Source: JANQMY01 sp965227095
GTDB lineage: Bacteria > Pseudomonadota > Alphaproteobacteria > JANQMY01
Assembly: GCA_965227095.1 (NCBI GenBank)
Contig: CBDDFL010000001.1
Location: 2,294,001 to 2,358,000 of the forward strand
Direction: 5' to 3'
Length of the DNA: 64,000 nt
Shown: piece by piece, positions 7,257-15,849 of the stretch
Numbering within the stretch: the first letter of the stretch is position 1
Layout: each line of letters opens with the position of its first letter
Notes under the pieces: model-generated
What the model saw: the letters and a program-made list of their open reading frames with translations, nothing else
Told to the model about the DNA's origin: nothing
Database searches by the model: none
Made by a program: the position numbers and the translations under genes

Positions 7257-9377
7257 CTAAAGCCCTCTTACCTCGACGGAGATGCCCGTCATATGGGCCT
7301 GGTTGGACAGGGGTTCGAAGCTGTCCGGGCCCGAGGGCAGAAGCTGGTTGACGTTGACGCCGGGTGTGGATTGCGCAAACGCCATGCCCTTGGACGATTG
7401 GTGCCCCCAACCGTGAGTTACCGCAACGACCCCCGGCATTAAATCGTCCGCAAGTTTGAGCACAATGTCGACAGCCCCGCTATCGCTCTTGAGGCTGACG
7501 GTTTGACCGTCTTTCAGTTGCCGGTTTTCGGCATCATCCGGGTGCATGAACAAATAATTGTTGGCGCGCTCTTTGCGCTTCATCTTTTCCACGTTTGCGT
7601 ACCAACTGTTCATCATATGCGCGTCGCGTTTGGTGATCAGTTTGAGTTGATCTTTGTTTTCCTGTTTCAGTTCCGTGAAAATCTTTTCCATGCGCGTCAG
7701 GGACGAGGCAAATGCGGCTGGAAAACATTCCACAAGACCTGTTTCGGTTTGGACATGGTCGAAGGTTTCTTCCGGAGGGGTGTCATCAAAAACGAGCGCC
7801 CCTTTTTCCTGCAGTTCGGCCATGGAGCGGTCGCGCGACCGCAGCATGGCGTCTGTGCGGGCCCACAGGTCCGCTTCCATAGTGTCGGGTCCGTCTGCGT
7901 CAAAGCGAGACTTTAAGCCCATCTGTTGCGCGATCTTTTCGAAGATCCACCATTCGGGTTTGCGCTCAAATCCAGGCTCGACCACGGCGTCCGTGTATTG
8001 GATGCTCGATTGATGTTGCAGCCCAAGGGCGGTCAGATTGATGTCGGGGCGTTCAAAGGCACCGGCCACCGGCAACACATAATCGGCGTGGGTGGCAGAT
8101 GCATTTCGATAGATATCGACACACACCAACAAGTCGAGAGAGGCGAGAGCCGCTTGCATTTTTTCTTCGCCGGCAACGGACAGCACCGGATTGCCGCCGG
8201 TGATGAACATGGCTTTGATCGGATCCGTCGGATCGGTGATGTATTCCGGCATGAGGTTGGCGGGCAGTCCAATCAGCGGGCTGTTCACCGCCCGCATGGT
8301 GCCGTGGGGGCCTTCAATAATATCGTCGAGATCGGCCCGCGTGGTGCCGGCCTTGGACGCTCTTGTATAAAAGCCGGTGGAATAAAGATTGCCGCCCTTT
8401 TTGCCCAAGTTGCCGCTGGCGAGCGAGACCATGTGCACCAGCCAATAGGCGAGGGTGCCTTGACGCCCCATGTTCACGCCGGTGGACATATGGATCGATG
8501 CAGTGGGGGCGGTTGCGAATTGCCGGGCAAGATCGATGATCGTTTCTTCCGCAATGCCGGTGACAGAGGCGACGCGATCCGCCGGATAGTCCCGTACAAA
8601 AGCCAGCATCTCTTGCCAGTGTTGTCCGTGGGTTTTCAAGGCATCTTGATCAATGAGGTCCTGCCGGTCTATCTCGCACAACAGCGCGGCCAGGAAATAA
8701 ACATCCGTATCCGGACGAATGAGCAATACGTCGCCCGCAAAGCGCGCGGATTCGATGGTGCGCGGATTGACGTACAGAACTTTCGCGCCGCGTTCGCTTG
8801 CCCGTCTGATTTCCCCCATGGGATCGGCGATCGACAGGAATGACATATGACTGATGGCTGGGTTTTCCCCCAACAGCAACAAGAAGTCCGTATGGTCGAT
8901 GTCCGGTACCGGGTGCAGCGTTTGGGTACCGAACACGGCCCCGCTGCCGGCGAATTTGTTGGTGCAGTCTTGGGTGCCGGAGCTGAAGTGCTTTGTGACG
9001 CCCAATTGACCCATTAGCACCCCATAGCTTGGGCCAAACAGTGTGTTAAAGGCCATGGGATTGCCGCGGTACCCCCCAATGGCGGACCGCCCATGGGTCT
9101 CGTGGATGGTCTTCAAGCGGCTCGCTATTTCGGGAAGCACCACGTCCCAGGTCGATTCTTCAAAATCTCCAGACGCGTTTCGTTTAAGCGGTACTTTTAA
9201 CCGATCGGGATCATTGTGAATGTCTAGGCCGTAAATACCCTTATGGCAGACGAAGCCCTTGGTGACGGGGTGGTCGCGGTCCGGCTTCAGAGCTGTCATT
9301 TCGCCATCTTCGACAACAGCAATCATACCGCATGCTGGTTCGCACACCCGGCAGAAGGTCTTTTTTTCCTGTTTCAC
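7257..9377 (-). CDS. molybdopterin-dependent oxidoreductase with N-terminal [4Fe-4S] site
   Basis: A 706-residue member of the DMSO reductase/formate dehydrogenase superfamily. The N-terminal cluster motif is Cys9-x2-Cys12-x3-Cys16-x27-Cys44. GTQDCTNKF near residues 134-142 places a Cys where the family binds molybdenum. The C-terminal beta-barrel domain (molydopterin dinucleotide binding, NYLFMHPDDAENRQLKDGQTV) is present. There is no Tat signal, so it should be cytoplasmic. No small Fe-S or membrane subunit is encoded next to it, so the electron partner is unknown. The closest described types are assimilatory reductase or BisC-like single-subunit enzymes; the substrate is not inferable. It is followed by the repeat region. 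Confidence 0.85.
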   Translation of the reverse strand: MKQEKKTFCRVCEPACGMIAVVEDGEMTALKPDRDHPVTKGFVCHKGIYGLDIHNDPDRLKVPLKRNASGDFEESTWDVVLPEIASRLKTIHETHGRSAIGGYRGNPMAFNTLFGPSYGVLMGQLGVTKHFSSGTQDCTNKFAGSGAVFGTQTLHPVPDIDHTDFLLLLGENPAISHMSFLSIADPMGEIRRASERGAKVLYVNPRTIESARFAGDVLLIRPDTDVYFLAALLCEIDRQDLIDQDALKTHGQHWQEMLAFVRDYPADRVASVTGIAEETIIDLARQFATAPTASIHMSTGVNMGRQGTLAYWLVHMVSLASGNLGKKGGNLYSTGFYTRASKAGTTRADLDDIIEGPHGTMRAVNSPLIGLPANLMPEYITDPTDPIKAMFITGGNPVLSVAGEEKMQAALASLDLLVCVDIYRNASATHADYVLPVAGAFERPDINLTALGLQHQSSIQYTDAVVEPGFERKPEWWIFEKIAQQMGLKSRFDADGPDTMEADLWARTDAMLRSRDRSMAELQEKGALVFDDTPPEETFDHVQTETGLVECFPAAFASSLTRMEKIFTELKQENKDQLKLITKRDAHMMNSWYANVEKMKRKERANNYLFMHPDDAENRQLKDGQTVSLKSDSGAVDIVLKLADDLMPGVVAVTHGWGHQSSKGMAFAQSTPGVNVNQLLPSGPDSFEPLSNQAHMTGISVEVRGL

Positions 9378-9489
9378 GCGCGGTCCACCCTTGTTCCCAT
9401 ATTGTTGGCGCGACTCTAGGACACCTGAGAAGATCTTCCAAGATAGGGCGCGAGGGCTTAGGCGAGTGCGAGTTTTCTGACGCGATTAT

Positions 9490-10728
9490 TCATCCGGCGG
9501 TTGCGCCTGGTTGTGTTTGTCTAAATTGGATCCACGACAAGGTGACGACACAGAGCGAAAACCCAAGACAAAGCAAACACGTTCCGGTCCAACCGCCCAG
9601 ATCGAAGGCGATGGTTCCGGTCCAACTGCCAAGACCCCCGCCAAGGAACATCATCATGATGTATAACGTAATCAACCGTGTCCGTATGGCGGGTGCTTGG
9701 TTTAAGCTCAGCATACGTCCCGTAATATCAATGATGGGCCCCGACACACTGATCAACGAGATCGGGATCAGCAGCAACCAAAACGATCCCCCGGCCGGAA
9801 AAAGAAGCAATACGCCGACGATCTGCGTTGCCGCCACGAAAAATCTCGCCTTTCGGGGCCCCACACGGTCGGCCCATTTGCCAAGTCGGGGGGTGGTCAG
9901 GGCGTTGATGGCCGTGATCGCCGCCAGGTAGCCGACCATGTCCGTACCCAGACCAATTTCGGGACTGGTCAGATGCAAGCCGACCCCCATCCAAACGGCC
10001 AGGAAGATCGCGAAACTTAACCCTTGGATGGTGCCCGAGATCAGTGTTTGAGGGTGCTGCAAGGCAAGCGGTATTAGCGTGGCAATAAGGCTGCCATAGG
10101 ATTGCATCGCCGGGGCAGACGTTTTTTCGCGGGGCTCCATAATGTAAGGCAACCCGATTGTTGCCCCGATCATGAGGGCTGCGGCAATCCAATAAACCGT
10201 TCGCCACCCAAAATACTCACCCACAACGCCGGCTCCCGTCCGTGCAATGAGGATGCCGATGATAATGCCGGTCGTCAGAATGGCGGTGACATGCCCCAGG
10301 CGTTCCGGCGCGATACGTTTCGAGGTGTAAGCGGGCAGGAGGTAGGGCGTGACGGTGAAAAAGCCAAGGACGGTTGACCCCACTACGAACAGCCAGAAAT
10401 TTTGGGCCAGCCCCATAATCACCAGCCCCACCACTTGAGCCGCAACACAAAATGTCGCGAGGGTCCGGTTGCTGATGCGGTCCCCGAGCGGCAGCAAGAA
10501 GACAACACCCAGGGCAAGGGCAATCTGATTAAAGGCCGGAACCGCCCCGACCAAGGAATCGCTCACGCCGAAACTGTTTGCGACCGGTCCGATGATGGGG
10601 TGAACGTAATAGGCGTTCGCGGTGACGATCGCCGATGCGACGGCCAGCAGCATGACAATCCGATCCGGCAGTCGATCACTTTGCGGCGCAGGGTCGGAAG
10701 CTAACTTGTTGGGGGCATCGGTACTCAT
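9490..10728 (-). CDS. MFS transporter (multidrug/metabolite exporter type)
   Basis: A 412-residue 12-helix major facilitator. Helix 1 begins near residue 27 (MLLAVASAIVTANAYYVHPI). The loop between helices 2 and 3 reads LGDRISNR, a variant of the MFS GxxxDRxGR motif, and the equivalent in the second half is GKWADRVGPRKAR. The family contains proton-driven exporters; the substrate cannot be told. It sits upstream of the molybdoenzyme on the same strand with a 112-base gap, so they may or may not share a transcript. Divergent from acuI across 232 bases. Confidence 0.88.
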   Translation of the reverse strand: MSTDAPNKLASDPAPQSDRLPDRIVMLLAVASAIVTANAYYVHPIIGPVANSFGVSDSLVGAVPAFNQIALALGVVFLLPLGDRISNRTLATFCVAAQVVGLVIMGLAQNFWLFVVGSTVLGFFTVTPYLLPAYTSKRIAPERLGHVTAILTTGIIIGILIARTGAGVVGEYFGWRTVYWIAAALMIGATIGLPYIMEPREKTSAPAMQSYGSLIATLIPLALQHPQTLISGTIQGLSFAIFLAVWMGVGLHLTSPEIGLGTDMVGYLAAITAINALTTPRLGKWADRVGPRKARFFVAATQIVGVLLLFPAGGSFWLLLIPISLISVSGPIIDITGRMLSLNQAPAIRTRLITLYIMMMFLGGGLGSWTGTIAFDLGGWTGTCLLCLGFSLCVVTLSWIQFRQTQPGATAG

Positions 10729-10960
10729 GGACAGGGGACGGCCTTAAATCGCGGTGATCAGAGCCCAGCGGGGACTCAAAAGACGGACCCTAGAGACCAC
10801 GCCAAGGTCTGTCATCCGGGAAAATGGAGGCATTTTGCAGGCCGGCAGGTTGAAATCAGCGGATCTTATTCCCAACCTTGACGCAGCGCGTAAATTAAGG
10901 TGGTTTGTCGCCAAATCACGCATCCCCACCCGGGAAACTCACAGCAAATCGCGAGGAAAC

Positions 10961-11947
10961 ATGGCCGATACGTTCCAGGCTCTCATGGTCGAAAAAACCG
11001 ATGAGGGGCAAACCACCGTTTTCAAAGACATAACAACGGATGAGTTGATGGATGGGGACGTAACGGTCTCTGTGTCCCATTCAACGGTCAATTACAAAGA
11101 CGGCCTCGCATTAACGGGGAAGGCGCCTGTGGTGCGCGTTTGGCCGATCATTCCGGGAATCGATTTTGTGGGGACTGTCGACAGTTCTTCGCATCCGAAT
11201 TTCAAGGAAGGGGACGATGTCATCCTCAATGGCTTCGGCGTGGGCGAAGCCCATTTCGGCGGCTACGCCCAAAAGGCGCGGGTGAAAGGCGATTGGTTGA
11301 TCAAAAAACCATTGGCCTTGTCACCGGAACGGACCATGGCCATCGGCACGGCGGGCTATACGGCCATGCTCTGCGTCTTGGGATTGGAAAAGGCCGGGGT
11401 CAAACCGTCCGACGGCCCGATTGTGGTGACCGGGGCGTCCGGTGGTGTGGGCAGTGTGTCCATCGCCCTGCTGGCGAAGCTGGGCTATCAGGTGATCGCG
11501 TCTACGGGCCGCCCGCAAGAAGAAGCCTATCTCAAGGAATTGGGCGCGAGCGAAATCATCGAACGCAGCGAATTATCGGGCGACGCGCGTCCCCTCGGCA
11601 AGGAACGTTGGGCCGGTGCCGTGGACAGCGTCGGGTCCAAGACGCTTGCGAATGTCATTGCCTCCACCAAATATGGTGGGGCGGTGACGGCGTGTGGACT
11701 GGCGCAGGGCATGGATCTGCCGGGGTCGGTTGCGCCCTTCATTTTGAGGGGCGTCTCGTTGATCGGTATCGATTCGGTGATGGCCCCCTTGGCCGTTCGG
11801 GAGGAAGCTTGGGCGCGCCTGGCGACGGACTTAGACCTCGCGAAGCTTGATACGATGACGAAGATTATCAAGCTGACGGATGTGCCCAAAGCAGCCGAAG
11901 ACATTATGGCGGGGCAGGTGCGGGGCCGCCTCGTGGTCGAACTTTAA
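10961..11947 (+). CDS. acuI: acrylyl-CoA reductase (NADPH) / YhdH-AcuI family MDR
   Basis: A 328-residue zinc-independent medium-chain dehydrogenase/reductase. Near the N terminus NYKDGLALTGK is the AcuI/YhdH signature, and GASGGVGSVSIALLAKLGY near residue 155 is the NADPH-binding Rossmann motif. AcuI reduces toxic acryloyl-CoA to propionyl-CoA in DMSP and 3-hydroxypropionate metabolism. The start is the ATG at 10961 with GCGAGGAAAC before it; an open frame further upstream (from 10754) lacks family sequence. Followed at 39 bases by a LysE-type exporter and then a ThDP enzyme on the same strand. YhdH/AcuI homologues are common also in bacteria without DMSP use. Confidence 0.9.
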   Translation: MADTFQALMVEKTDEGQTTVFKDITTDELMDGDVTVSVSHSTVNYKDGLALTGKAPVVRVWPIIPGIDFVGTVDSSSHPNFKEGDDVILNGFGVGEAHFGGYAQKARVKGDWLIKKPLALSPERTMAIGTAGYTAMLCVLGLEKAGVKPSDGPIVVTGASGGVGSVSIALLAKLGYQVIASTGRPQEEAYLKELGASEIIERSELSGDARPLGKERWAGAVDSVGSKTLANVIASTKYGGAVTACGLAQGMDLPGSVAPFILRGVSLIGIDSVMAPLAVREEAWARLATDLDLAKLDTMTKIIKLTDVPKAAEDIMAGQVRGRLVVEL

Positions 11948-11986
11948 TCTCCGTTCGTCGTAACCCTAGCCGCATAGGACGCCGCG

Positions 11987-12634
11987 TTGGTCGATTACTT
12001 CCTGCTTGTGCTTGCTGGAATGTTCATCGGTGTGGCGGTGTCAGCGCCGGTCGGTGCGGTGAATTTAATCTGTATCCGTCGTTCTTTGGAACACGGGCAG
12101 CTTAACGGCATGATGGCGGGCATAGGATCCGTTTTGGGAGATGGTGTTTTTGCGATGATCGCGGCCTTCGGCCTGCATGCGGTGCGCGATGCGGTCATGG
12201 CTCAGGAACATATTATCGGCGCCATCGGTGGCTTGGTGCTGATTGGCATGGGTGTCTATAGCTATTTCAAACCGCCGCCAGACGAAACACAATTGGGACG
12301 CGCGAAACTTGTGTCCAATTGGACAGATGATCTGCCCCATGCGATTGGCTCCACATTGTTTCTGACACTGACCAATCCGGCCACCATGCTGGGCTTCGCC
12401 GTATTTTTTGCAAGCCTGCAGGAATTTTTCGGGACCATTACGTTGATCGGGTCGTGGCTGTTGGTTGGGGCCGTAATGGTGGGCTCCACACTTTGGTGGT
12501 TTGGTATCACGACAGTGGCCGCCCAGTTCCATGGAAAGCTCACCCGCGATCATTTTTGGATGATCAATCGCATTTTCGGTGCGCTGATTGCCGCTTTCGG
12601 CTTTGCAGTGTGGATTAGTTTGCTGTTCTATTAG
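11987..12634 (+). CDS. LysE/RhtB-type exporter
   Basis: A 215-residue inner-membrane protein with about six helices, the first at residues 3-25 (YFLLVLAGMFIGVAVSAPVGAVN). The motif APVGAVNLICIRRSL and the later LTLTNPATMLGFAVFFA are typical of LysE translocators, which export amino acids or related small acids. It opens with a TTG at 11987, the only sensible start before helix 1; no strong ribosome site is seen, so it may rely on read-through from acuI. Confidence 0.85.
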   Translation: MVDYFLLVLAGMFIGVAVSAPVGAVNLICIRRSLEHGQLNGMMAGIGSVLGDGVFAMIAAFGLHAVRDAVMAQEHIIGAIGGLVLIGMGVYSYFKPPPDETQLGRAKLVSNWTDDLPHAIGSTLFLTLTNPATMLGFAVFFASLQEFFGTITLIGSWLLVGAVMVGSTLWWFGITTVAAQFHGKLTRDHFWMINRIFGALIAAFGFAVWISLLFY

Positions 12635-12670
12635 ATTTAAAACACAACGGTCACCTATTGGGAGAAGACG

Positions 12671-14215
12671 ATGAACGGAGCGGAAAGCCTTGTACGCACA
12701 TTGGTCGCAAGCGGGGTTGAGGTGTGCTTCACCAATCCCGGCACTTCGGAGATGCATTTTGTGGCGGCACTGGACCGTGTGGAAGGCATGCGCTCCATTC
12801 TTGGCTTGTTCGAAGGTGTGGTGACCGGTGCCGCCGATGGATATGGGCGGATGGCTGGTAAGCCGGCATCCACCTTGCTGCATCTGGGCCCTGGCTTGGG
12901 CAACGGACTGGCCAATCTCCACAATGCGCGAAAAGCCAATACGCCTATTGTGAATATCGTGGGCCAGCATGCGACCTACCACATTCAATATGATGCGCCG
13001 CTGAATTCAGATATTTTCGGCATTGCGCGGCCCGTGTCCGGATGGGTGAAGCAATCGACCAGCTCACGGTCGGTCGCGGGGGATGCAAGCCTTGCGGTGG
13101 CCGCGTCGATGGACCCTCCCGGGCAGGTGGCCACACTAGTGTTACCGGCGGACACTGCCTGGCAGGATGCGGCCGGACCGGCCGCACCCGTTGAACCCCG
13201 CAAGCCATCTATGCCGTGTCAAGAAGCGGTGGTTGCGGCGGCCAAGGCGTTGAAATCGGCCAAACGCGGTATGCTGATGGTTGCCGGTCAGGCGTTAGAA
13301 GAACGTGGGCTGACGGCGGCGGGGCGGATCGCCGCGGCAACCGGCGCACAACTCATCACCGAAACATTCTATTCCAAAATGCGCCGAGGTGCCGGGCTCG
13401 TGAATGTGGACAAGCTTCCCTATTTCGCGGAAGACGTGGTGGAAGCAATGACTGGCGTTGACCAATTGGTGATCGCTGGGTCCAAACCACCAGTCGCCTT
13501 TTTCGCCTATCCCGGCAAGCCCAGTTGGTTGACCCCGGAAGATGCGGAGATCCATCAACTAGCGGCGCCCGAAGAGGATGTGATTGCGGGCTTGGAAGCC
13601 TTGGCTGATGAGCTGAACGCACCTGCCGAACCAGCCGGTGTGGCAGCGGCCTCGCGTCCTGATCTGCCCTCTGGGGACATCAGTGCAGGCACCGTCGGCA
13701 CCACCGTCGCGGCGCTGTTGCCCGAAAACGCCATCATTTCAGATGAAGGCGCAACCTCCGGCCTTGCCGCGTATATTCTGACGGCGGGTGCGGAGCCGTT
13801 TGACCATTTGCAGCTTACAGGGGGCTCCATTGGGCAGGGGTTGCCGCTGGCGGTCGGTGCCGCGGTGGCGTGCCCGGACCGTAAGGTGGTCTGCCTCCAT
13901 GGCGATGGTGGCGCCATGTATACGGTTCAATCCTTATGGACCATGGCGCGCGAAAATCTGGATGTGGTGACGGTGATTTTTGCCAATCGCTCCTATGCCA
14001 TTTTGAATATCGAGCTCATGCGCGTTGGGGCTGAAAACCCCGGGCCAACCGCCTTGTCCATGTTGGACCTGTCAAATCCCGATCTTGATTGGGTACAGAT
14101 CTCGCAAGGCATGGGTGTGGAGGCCACGCGCGCGACGACCGCGGAAGAATTCAATGATCAGTTTGCGGACGCTTTGAAAGTCAAAGGGCCACGTTTGATC
14201 GAAGCGGTGATCTAA
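12671..14215 (+). CDS. thiamine-diphosphate enzyme, acetolactate synthase large-subunit-like
   Basis: A 514-residue ThDP enzyme with the three usual domains. The N-terminal pyrimidine-binding domain holds the catalytic Glu (LGLFEGVVTGAADGYGR, near residue 48). The C-terminal domain has the cofactor motif GDGGAMYTVQSLW...NRSYAIL. It is shorter than IlvB (about 560 residues) and no regulatory IlvH gene follows, so a decarboxylase or lyase of the benzoylformate decarboxylase/oxalyl-type group is as likely as acetolactate synthase. GGGAGAAG precedes the ATG. Last gene of the acuI unit; three bases separate its stop from that of the convergent small gene. Confidence 0.85.
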   Translation: MNGAESLVRTLVASGVEVCFTNPGTSEMHFVAALDRVEGMRSILGLFEGVVTGAADGYGRMAGKPASTLLHLGPGLGNGLANLHNARKANTPIVNIVGQHATYHIQYDAPLNSDIFGIARPVSGWVKQSTSSRSVAGDASLAVAASMDPPGQVATLVLPADTAWQDAAGPAAPVEPRKPSMPCQEAVVAAAKALKSAKRGMLMVAGQALEERGLTAAGRIAAATGAQLITETFYSKMRRGAGLVNVDKLPYFAEDVVEAMTGVDQLVIAGSKPPVAFFAYPGKPSWLTPEDAEIHQLAAPEEDVIAGLEALADELNAPAEPAGVAAASRPDLPSGDISAGTVGTTVAALLPENAIISDEGATSGLAAYILTAGAEPFDHLQLTGGSIGQGLPLAVGAAVACPDRKVVCLHGDGGAMYTVQSLWTMARENLDVVTVIFANRSYAILNIELMRVGAENPGPTALSMLDLSNPDLDWVQISQGMGVEATRATTAEEFNDQFADALKVKGPRLIEAVI

Positions 14216-14218
14216 CTT

Positions 14219-14470
14219 TTAAACCGCGATGTCCAATCGTTGGGCGCGGGCTTCGGAGCGCACGGCGCGCAGAGCGATGGCGGCTTTTTGCCGAACCAAT
14301 TGCCGCGCCTCTGCCTGGCGGTCGCCATCGTCAACGGCGGATTCTTTCAGCACTTCCCGTTGGAAAGAAGCCTGAGCAATCCGGTCGCTGCGCGGTGAAC
14401 TTTTGCGTCGTGACAGATACGCGCGGTAGGTGGGCGTCGGGTCCGTTTGGGCGAGAGGGGATACGAGCAT
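14219..14470 (-). CDS. small basic protein of unknown function
   Basis: An 83-residue protein rich in Arg, Ala and Gln with no recognisable family. The start at 14470 is preceded by AAAGGA at seven bases, the best ribosome site in the region; a longer frame would begin at 14548. Helix-prone C-terminal half (residues 40-80: alternating charged and Ala residues). No signal peptide or membrane segment. Its stop lies three bases from the stop of the convergent ThDP gene. It may be genuine because of the ribosome site and codon use like the neighbours. Confidence 0.5.
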   Translation of the reverse strand: MLVSPLAQTDPTPTYRAYLSRRKSSPRSDRIAQASFQREVLKESAVDDGDRQAEARQLVRQKAAIALRAVRSEARAQRLDIAV

Positions 14471-14624
14471 CACTGTGTCCTTTTCTGAACTGGCCGCCCC
14501 CGCCATGACCATCAGCCTAGGAAGCGCCCGTAAACAAAACCTCGCCAAGGCGCGGCGGCTTTGTGGTGCAAATGTGATGATTTCGTGTCCGAATATTACA
14601 GACAGTTTTAGCTAATGTTGCACG

Positions 14625-15017
14625 CTAACTTCGCGAGAGAAATTTTGCCAAGCGCGCGCCTTCATTGGCCAAGCGGACCGCACGCCGCTCACTGGCCGCA
14701 TCGCAAACGGGATAATTGCTCTGCTCCCGGTAATAGCCTTGATTGAAGCGGTCAATCATTTGATCGGCCAACCATTCCGGCGCGTCTTGTGTTTCGATCA
14801 AGCGGATCATGGATTGGCGCCAGGTTTGCGTTTCCTCTGCCACACACATGCCGCGCAAATGATGGACGGCGCCCAGGATTTCCGCGAGTTTAAGAAGCTG
14901 TGATTGGTTCGACGCCGACAAAGATTGTGCGGAAGACGGCGGTGCAAAAACAGACATCGCGAGGATCAGCGATGCGCACAAAAGTGTTCGGTTTGCGGTT
15001 TTAAGCAGGGGGCGCAT
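14625..15017 (-). CDS. TIGR02301-family exported protein
   Basis: A 130-residue protein with a cleavable signal peptide (hydrophobic residues 10-25, likely cut after SSAQS or nearby), so periplasmic. The mature part, LLKLAEILGAVHHLRGMC...WRQSMIRLI...FNQGYYREQSNYPVC, fits the TIGR02301 family, small alphaproteobacterial proteins of unknown role with two conserved Cys that may form a disulfide. Divergent from the VOC gene with only 17 bases between start codons, so the promoters must overlap the coding regions or one mRNA is leaderless. Confidence 0.8.
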   Translation of the reverse strand: MRPLLKTANRTLLCASLILAMSVFAPPSSAQSLSASNQSQLLKLAEILGAVHHLRGMCVAEETQTWRQSMIRLIETQDAPEWLADQMIDRFNQGYYREQSNYPVCDAASERRAVRLANEGARLAKFLSRS

Positions 15018-15034
15018 GCTGTAATCTTATCATC

Positions 15035-15454
15035 ATGTTGCCGTTTAAAACAGTCCATCTGGATCATGTGGTGCTGCGGGTGAATGACCTCGCCGCATCG
15101 CTAAACTTTTACACAAATGTGGTGGGTGCCACCTTCGAACGCGAGCTGCCGGAACTGGGCCTGTACCAGGTGCGCATCGGCGCCGCCTTGATAGACTTGG
15201 TGCCGGTGACATCGACGCTCGGTGAAATGGGCGGCGGTGATCTGGCGCCGGACGGCAAAAATCTCGATCATTTTGCCATTCGTATTGAGCCCTTCGATCT
15301 GGACGCGCTGACGGACCATTTGACCGCGCATAATGTTGAGGTGAGCGAAGCGGGCATTCGCTACGGCGCCGAAGGAAATGGACCATCGGTGTACATCCAA
15401 GATCCGGATGGCAACACGGTGGAACTCAAAGGCCCGCCGCGCGACACGATTTAG
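15035..15454 (+). CDS. VOC-family (glyoxalase-like) metalloenzyme
   Basis: A 139-residue protein with two beta-alpha-beta-beta-beta modules. Probable metal ligands are His in HLDHVVLRV near residue 8-11, His in LDHFAIRI near 81 and Glu in NTVELKG near 131. This is the glyoxalase/dioxygenase fold; fosfomycin-resistance, glyoxalase I and extradiol-type relatives share it, and the substrate is not clear. The next gene, encoding a DUF427 protein, follows after 20 bases and is probably co-transcribed. Confidence 0.85.
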   Translation: MLPFKTVHLDHVVLRVNDLAASLNFYTNVVGATFERELPELGLYQVRIGAALIDLVPVTSTLGEMGGGDLAPDGKNLDHFAIRIEPFDLDALTDHLTAHNVEVSEAGIRYGAEGNGPSVYIQDPDGNTVELKGPPRDTI

Positions 15455-15474
15455 ACCCGCTCCAAGAGGATGAC

Positions 15475-15849
15475 ATGTCAGACAGCAGAATGAGGGTGCC
15501 GGACGAAAACCATCCCATCACCATCACACCAACCGGGTCACGGGTGACGGTGACCTGGAACGGTAAAGTGATCGCGGACACGACCGATGCCTTGTCGCTG
15601 GCGGAATCGACTTATCCGGTTGTTCACTATATTCCGCGTAAAGACGTTGCGCCTGACATTCTGGAAGGGTCTGACCACACCACTTACTGTCCCTTCAAAG
15701 GTACGGCCAGTTATTTCAGCTTGTCCGGTGATGGCGGCCGGGACGAAAACGCCGTTTGGTATTATGCAGATCCGTATGATGCGGTCAGCGCCATTAAAGA
15801 CCACGTGGCGTTTTATCCAAACGTGGTTGATGCGATTGAGGTCGCCTAA
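15475..15849 (+). CDS. DUF427 domain protein
   Basis: A 124-residue DUF427 (COG2343) protein. Family marks are the tryptophan in TWNGKVIADT, YIPRKDV near residue 54, and the TTYCPFKGTASYFSL block near residues 69-83. Soluble, no signal. The role of the family is unknown. AGAGGATGAC precedes the ATG. Its stop shares a CTAA tetranucleotide with the stop of the convergent hydrolase gene. Confidence 0.88.
   Translation: MSDSRMRVPDENHPITITPTGSRVTVTWNGKVIADTTDALSLAESTYPVVHYIPRKDVAPDILEGSDHTTYCPFKGTASYFSLSGDGGRDENAVWYYADPYDAVSAIKDHVAFYPNVVDAIEVA

Noticed and set aside
7926..8843. Open frame of 305 codons on the plus strand inside the molybdoenzyme gene
   Set aside because: Lies wholly opposite conserved domains of a complete molybdopterin enzyme; codon composition is that of an antisense shadow.
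12671..14215. Firm call as acetolactate synthase (ilvB)
   Set aside because: Shorter than IlvB, no ilvH or other branched-chain genes nearby; kept as a generic ThDP enzyme.
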